A model generated the notes under the pieces. The model saw only the letters and a list, made by a program, of their open reading frames with translations, had not been told where the DNA came from and searched no databases. A DNA stretch of 64,000 nt from Glebionis coronaria (taxonomy: Eukaryota; Streptophyta; Magnoliopsida; Asterales; Asteraceae): the NCBI GenBank assembly GCA_025667525.1, contig CM046876.1, forward strand, positions 528,714,538-528,778,537, in the 5' to 3' direction. Positions within the stretch are counted from its first letter, which is position 1, and each line of letters starts with the position of its first letter. Shown piece after piece: positions 59,912 to 64,000 of the stretch. The translations under genes and the position numbers were made by a program.

Positions 59912-60559
59912 TTATTGCATCGGTGGAAGACCGAGATTTCCCTTTATAATAGATTCCGGGATCGAATATCTCGTCCTCGGTGGACAAGGATGAGGGAACA
60001 TAAGGGGCTCCCCCATACTAAAACCACACAAAGCATCGTCAAAAGGAGTAGACGAGCTTGTAGCACTCAAAACACGTGGTGATGACGGAGTTAGATTTGT
60101 AGAAAAATCAATTAAATCACATTTAAAATCTTTTCCTTTTTTACCTTTTAAACTCTCCTTATGAAAACCCTTTTTGATTATGTCGAAAATATTTGGTGTT
60201 TCTAAGACGATGTTAGTCACACTAAAAATTCTCACATTTGAAAACCGTTTTGGCTTTGGTGGTGGTAAGTTCTCAAAACGTTTATCGACAAAGAAAACCT
60301 CCCCATCGAGGTCAACATATTCGTCATCTGAAAGATCTTCCATAGAAACCGGCGACTTATCAACACTTTTTAAGAATGAATGTTCGAGGTGAGGCGAAGG
60401 ATTTTTCGATTCAAGTATTGATGGTTTCTTCCTCGTAGGTTTAACACTCATAACCTCCACCGGCGGAGGAAATGGTAAAAAAAATTTGGCGACATTTCCT
60501 AAAACTCTTGGTGAAAATTCTTTGCAAATGACATTGGTTGAATCACCATGGTTTAAAGC
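59912..60559 (-). pseudogene. In-frame continuation after Athila-like Gag-Pro, unknown domain
   Basis: Directly after the Gag-Pro stop (TAA 60562-60560) the same frame is open for 216 codons to 59912. It reads a Pro-rich FFLPFPPPVEV, a basic KPTRKK patch, an acidic SMEDLSDDEYVDLDG stretch and PPPKPKRF. There is no RT signature where Athila elements carry RT. In sense a TAGTATGGGGGAG purine run lies inside it (~60019-60006). It may be the linker that precedes RT in the full-length relatives, left after RT was lost. Confidence 0.5.
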
Positions 60560-63028
60560 TTAAATAGAATAGACATGAGAAAGATTGGAGTTTTGTGTTG
60601 CATAGATGACAAGTTCTTCCTCATTAAAACGAAGGGTGATTTTTCGAGCATGAAAATCAATAAGTGCTCTTGATGTATCCAAAAATGAACGACCCAAAAT
60701 GAGAGGAACTTTTCGATCGATAGGAATGTCTACAACGATAAAGTAAACGGGATAGTAAAACTTTCCGACTTGAACGGAAACGTCCTCGGCTACTCCAAAA
60801 GCTAAAATCGTAGAATGATCGGCCATCTCGATAGACATGTTCGAAGGAGTAAGAGCTGGAAGCGAAAGCGATTTGAAAATATCAAGAGGCATTAAATTAA
60901 TACTAGCACCAAGATCGGCCAAGGCGTAGCATTCCTCCATATCTTGAATTGCACACGGAATCAAAAATTTACCGGGATCACCGACTTTTTGTGGTATGCG
61001 GCTAAGAAAAACCGATGAACAACTAGACGACTGTTGTAACTTCTCTTTGTTGTTTAGCATACTTTTGAAGTTTGCGGCGAATCGAGGCATCATGATAAGA
61101 GCGTCGGCAAAACATATGTTAAAATGTATGTCACGAAACATTTTCATAAAAAGCTCAAATTGATAATTATTCCATTCTTGTGCCTTTTCCTTGTTATGTC
61201 TCGAAGGGTAAGGTAAGGGTGGTGTGGGTTGGACATTAGGCAACGGCCTTGGAATCTCGGGTTCCATGATTGGTATTGGTTCAACCGTAGGTGTGGTTTG
61301 AGCGGTACTTCGTGGGCTTGTGATATGCTCCTTTTCGACCATCACCTCGGGCTCTTTCTCGATTTCCTTCTCCGTAGAAGTACTTGAACGAGAGATTGGT
61401 TCCTTGAAAGTTTTACCACTACGTGTAGTAATAACCTTCATTTCTCCCTTCGGGTTTGCAATGGTATCACTAGGAAGACCACCCGAGGAAGAGGGTTTGC
61501 ACATGATTGCTTCAAACATTTTTGCCATTCGGTCTTCAAATTTTGATTGCCTTAAATCCGCTTTTAACAATTCTTGCTTAATCTCATGTTGTCCTTGTTC
61601 CATCTTTTGTTGATTTTGTTGAAGACGTTGAACGTTTCCTTCCATTTTATTATCATGAGTCTTAAGTTCATTAGCAAGTTCGTTTTTAAGCTCGTTTTTC
61701 AACTCGGATCTTAAGCTAATCATCTCACGTTGCATGTTATCAAACTTAGCATCATTTGCTTTAGCATAATCCAAAAATTCTCCTTGAAGATTTTTAGTGT
61801 GAGCATTTTGAAAACCTTGTGTAGTGTTTTGAAAATCACGGTTTTGGTTTTGATTTGCAACTTGTCCATTCCCACTTTGATAATTCTCTTTGTTGTAGTT
61901 ACGTGAATTGCCTTGATAACCACCATTTTGATTATTGTTTCGATAGTTATTAACATTTTGATTTGGTGGATCTTGATTTGGGCGGGAACCTTGGCCGTTT
62001 TGGTTGTAAGTTCCCGTTGCTACGTAAGCACTCGAAGTGTTACCATCGGCGGTAATGCACTCGGAAAGATCATGAGCTCCACCACAAGACAAACAACTCT
62101 TTTCAACCGCTTTAACCGAAGCGGAATTTAAAGCATCTTGTGCTTTCCAATGAGTCATAAGATTTGAAAACATATCGAAAAACCAATTTTCCTCATTAGC
62201 TTCATCATGTAAGGCATTAATGCTACGAGACGATGATGACGACGACGAACCCATATTGGCAACACTCGGTGTGTTACGAGGGTTGTAAACCTTAGATCTA
62301 TTCTCGATAATCTTTAAAGCTTCATCGGTCGTTTTGCACAAAAAATTACCACCTGCGGCGGCATTCAAATAATCTCGTTCATGATCATTAAGCCCATTAT
62401 AGAAAGTATCTATTTGATGCAATTCCGAAAAATCATGGTGTGGACATTCATGTAACATTTCCTTAAATTGTTCCCATGCCATTGAAAAACTCTCATTATT
62501 TCGTTGTGTAAACCTTGAAATCTCATTTTTCAAATGTGTTGTTTTAGATGGTGGAAAAAATTGGTTCACAAACTTAGAGACGAGATCACCCCATGTCAAA
62601 ATCGAATTTGGCGGTTCTTTCTCGAGCCAAATTTTAGCGGGTCCATCTAACGAGTATGGAAACAACATCATCTTAATGGCGTCATGTGCAACATCCTTAA
62701 ACTTGCTAGTTGCGGTGAGACGATTAAAATTCCTTATGTGGTAATGCGGGTTGTCTTTTTCATGACCTCTAAACTCATTTGCTTGCAACATCGACATTAA
62801 ACCCGTCTTAATCTCGAAATTCTCCGCAAGGATGGCGGGAATCACAATATCTTCTCCAAAACCCTCGGTGGGTGCTTGAAGCAACTCCATCATAGTACGA
62901 TTAGCCATTACGACTTCTTGTTCTACAATAGGTTCAACATTTGGAGTTTGTTCTTCAATCAACGTCTCTTGATTTCCTTGACTTTGACGACGTTTACGAG
63001 CTCATTTTGCTTGACTACGAGTTTGCAT
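60560..63028 (-). pseudogene. Athila-like Gag-Protease, TGA at codon 9
   Basis: The likely true start is ATG 63028 (MQTRSQAK), with TGA at 63004-63002 (codon 9). The frame is then open for about 813 codons to TAA 60562-60560. The N-terminus has MMELLQAPTEGFGEDIVIPA and AENFEIKTGL, then the Gag core (HYHIRNFNRLTATSKFKDV, IWLEKEPPNSILTWGDLVSK, FYNGLNDHERDYLNAAAGG). Next are a CLSCGGAHDLSEC zinc knuckle, an Asn/Gln-rich linker, a coiled coil (NELKNELANELK) and an aspartic protease with ALADLGASINLMPLDIF. Asp-Leu-Gly-Ala replaces the usual Asp-Thr/Ser-Gly-Ala. From memory very close to Tanacetum Athila/Tat Gag. Apart from the early TGA it is intact. Confidence 0.88.
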
Positions 63029-63762
63029 AAACTTCACGAAGAATGGGAGGTGAGCAAAGAAGATTCTTTTTGAGTGTTTTGTGAATTTTCAATTTTTTTT
63101 TGTGTTTTTGATTGTTTTTTTTTTTTGGATTTTGTATATCTTCGTAGACAACAATCTACCTAATCTCTCCTTGAATCAAATTCTTGATTAAAGAAGCCTC
63201 AAAAGAATGAAAACGATCACGTGGAGTGAACGCCTTCGAATGACTTTAGAACTTTGGTGAAAACCAAATTGTTCAAGAGGGTTTAATCACAAAGAAAACC
63301 AAGCAAATATATATGATACGTAATAATACTTTGGGCGGCAAAACCCTCGATTAGCCTTCAATCTCAAAATACTCACAAGCAAGCGGGGAAACGAGGCGGC
63401 GTGAAGCACTTAAGAGCCTTTTTCCTTAGGGTATATTTTATAATACCCGCCTTATACCCACCTTATAGTTTGTATTTTTCAAAATCGAGCTTCACGAAAG
63501 TATTTATCTATTTTTGCCTTTTTATTTTTCGTTTGAGATTCGAATACAATAATTAGGAGATCAAATCCCAATTAAAGTTGTGTTTTCACACTTTTGGAGA
63601 TATTTTGTATTGATTGTGATACTTAATACAATATAGTAATAATAATTTCACAAGAAAAACGAAAAAAAAACCGATAATACGTATTAGTAGATTTCTACTA
63701 ATACAAATACTATTTATGGTTAATATTAAAAACAACAAGACAAATTAATCACGACACACCTC
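63029..63762 (-). other. Athila-like leader, no gene
   Basis: T- and A-rich sequence between PBS and Gag; no supported frame. Confidence 0.5.
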
Positions 63763-63781
63763 CCCGGCAGCGGCGCCAAAA
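63763..63781 (-). other. Athila-like primer binding site (tRNA-Asp type)
   Basis: In sense TTTGGCGCCGCTGCCGGGGA follows the LTR; the usual Athila/Tat site is TGGCGCCGTTGCCGGGG, so one base differs. Confidence 0.88.
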
Positions 63782-64000
63782 TGATTGTAGTGTTTTACCA
63801 CACCTTTAGGAAAATGAGGTAAATATGGAAAGTATTAAATACGACGGTTTAGGAAAACCGTGTACTAATGACCCAATGAAGTTCCAAGTTCGTTTCCCAA
63901 GGAGGTATATGTGTGTGACTAAAATGTAACAAGATTTGATATTAATATTTGAAAGAAGGGGATGAGAAAATAGAATGACGAAGACGTGAAATTAATTACT
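63782..64000 (-). repeat. Athila-like 5' LTR, partial
   Basis: 219 bp visible, nearly identical to 44937-45165 (e.g. AAAATGAGG versus AAAAGGAGG; GATATTAAT versus GAGATTAAT). Continues beyond the window. Confidence 0.85.

Larger units (their letters stand above)
44937..64000 (-). mobile_element. Athila-like Gag-Pro element without RT, runs off the right edge
   Basis: Minus strand. The 5' LTR begins at 63782 and leaves the window. A matching sequence starts at 44937, i.e. the 3' LTR. The primer site (tRNA-Asp type) and Gag-Pro frame are intact in position, but between Gag-Pro and the 3' LTR no RT, RNase H or integrase motif is seen. So this is a Gag-only type derivative of a Ty3/gypsy Athila/Tat element. 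NA-3 is nested in its left part. The LTR end TGATTGTAG pairs with a candidate other end CTCATCA at 57435, next to a purine tract. Confidence 0.75.

Overview
Repeat-dense plant nuclear DNA. No host gene, rRNA, tRNA or CRISPR array can be supported. Nearly everything is LTR-retrotransposon sequence, inserted one element into another. From memory, the Gag, Pro and extra open reading frames look like Asteraceae retroelement proteins (Tanacetum/Artemisia-like), so I infer a composite-family eudicot; no search could be run.

Layout. (1) 1-10203: a broken Gag gene and a ~350 bp-armed inverted repeat whose left arm is split by NA-1 (925-9611, +, duplicated target CTACT). (2) 10579-19338: NA-2, same family, minus strand, target AAGCC. 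(3) 19339-21115: a diverged relative of sequence at 55110-56480. (4) 22216-~39230: a large non-coding-type LTR element on the minus strand (3' LTR 22216-23868), with nested palindromes and two diverged copies of a small Cys-motif protein gene. It is split by an almost complete Ty1/copia element (25589-37651, minus, target ACATT). (5) ~39240-44936: 5' part of a decayed Ty3/gypsy element (+), cut inside integrase by (6) an Athila-like Gag-Pro element on the minus strand (44937 to beyond 64000) with no visible reverse transcriptase. (7) 46130-54875: NA-3 (+, target ACTTA), inside the presumed 3' LTR of the Athila-like element.

The best candidate for something undescribed is the NA family. Its three members (8.7-8.8 kb) have near-identical LTR pairs and clean 5-bp target duplications, but no protease, integrase or RT. 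Each encodes only a broken coiled-coil Gag. Where pol would be, each carries a tandem array of ~100-180 bp modules, and each module folds as three successive hairpins. The third stem changes by paired substitutions (ACACGAGC/GCTCGTGT, GCATGAGC/GCTCATGC, ACTTGAGC/GCTCAAGT), which is direct evidence of conserved structure. The family also has covarying hairpins beside the TATA box, five or six internal GGGGGAG tracts, a doubled polypurine tract with a vestigial LTR start, and a leader with a different short-repeat array in each member.

A second striking signal is in the copia element: a short word (AACGCTGA / GCGCTGA in sense) recurs about 35-40 times in LTRs, spacers, gag, pol and the extra 3' reading frame, and reads as Ala-Asp in the coding parts.

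Nesting gives an order of events. The gypsy and non-coding elements are oldest, the Athila-like element is intermediate, and the copia and NA insertions are recent (1-5 differences per LTR pair by eye).
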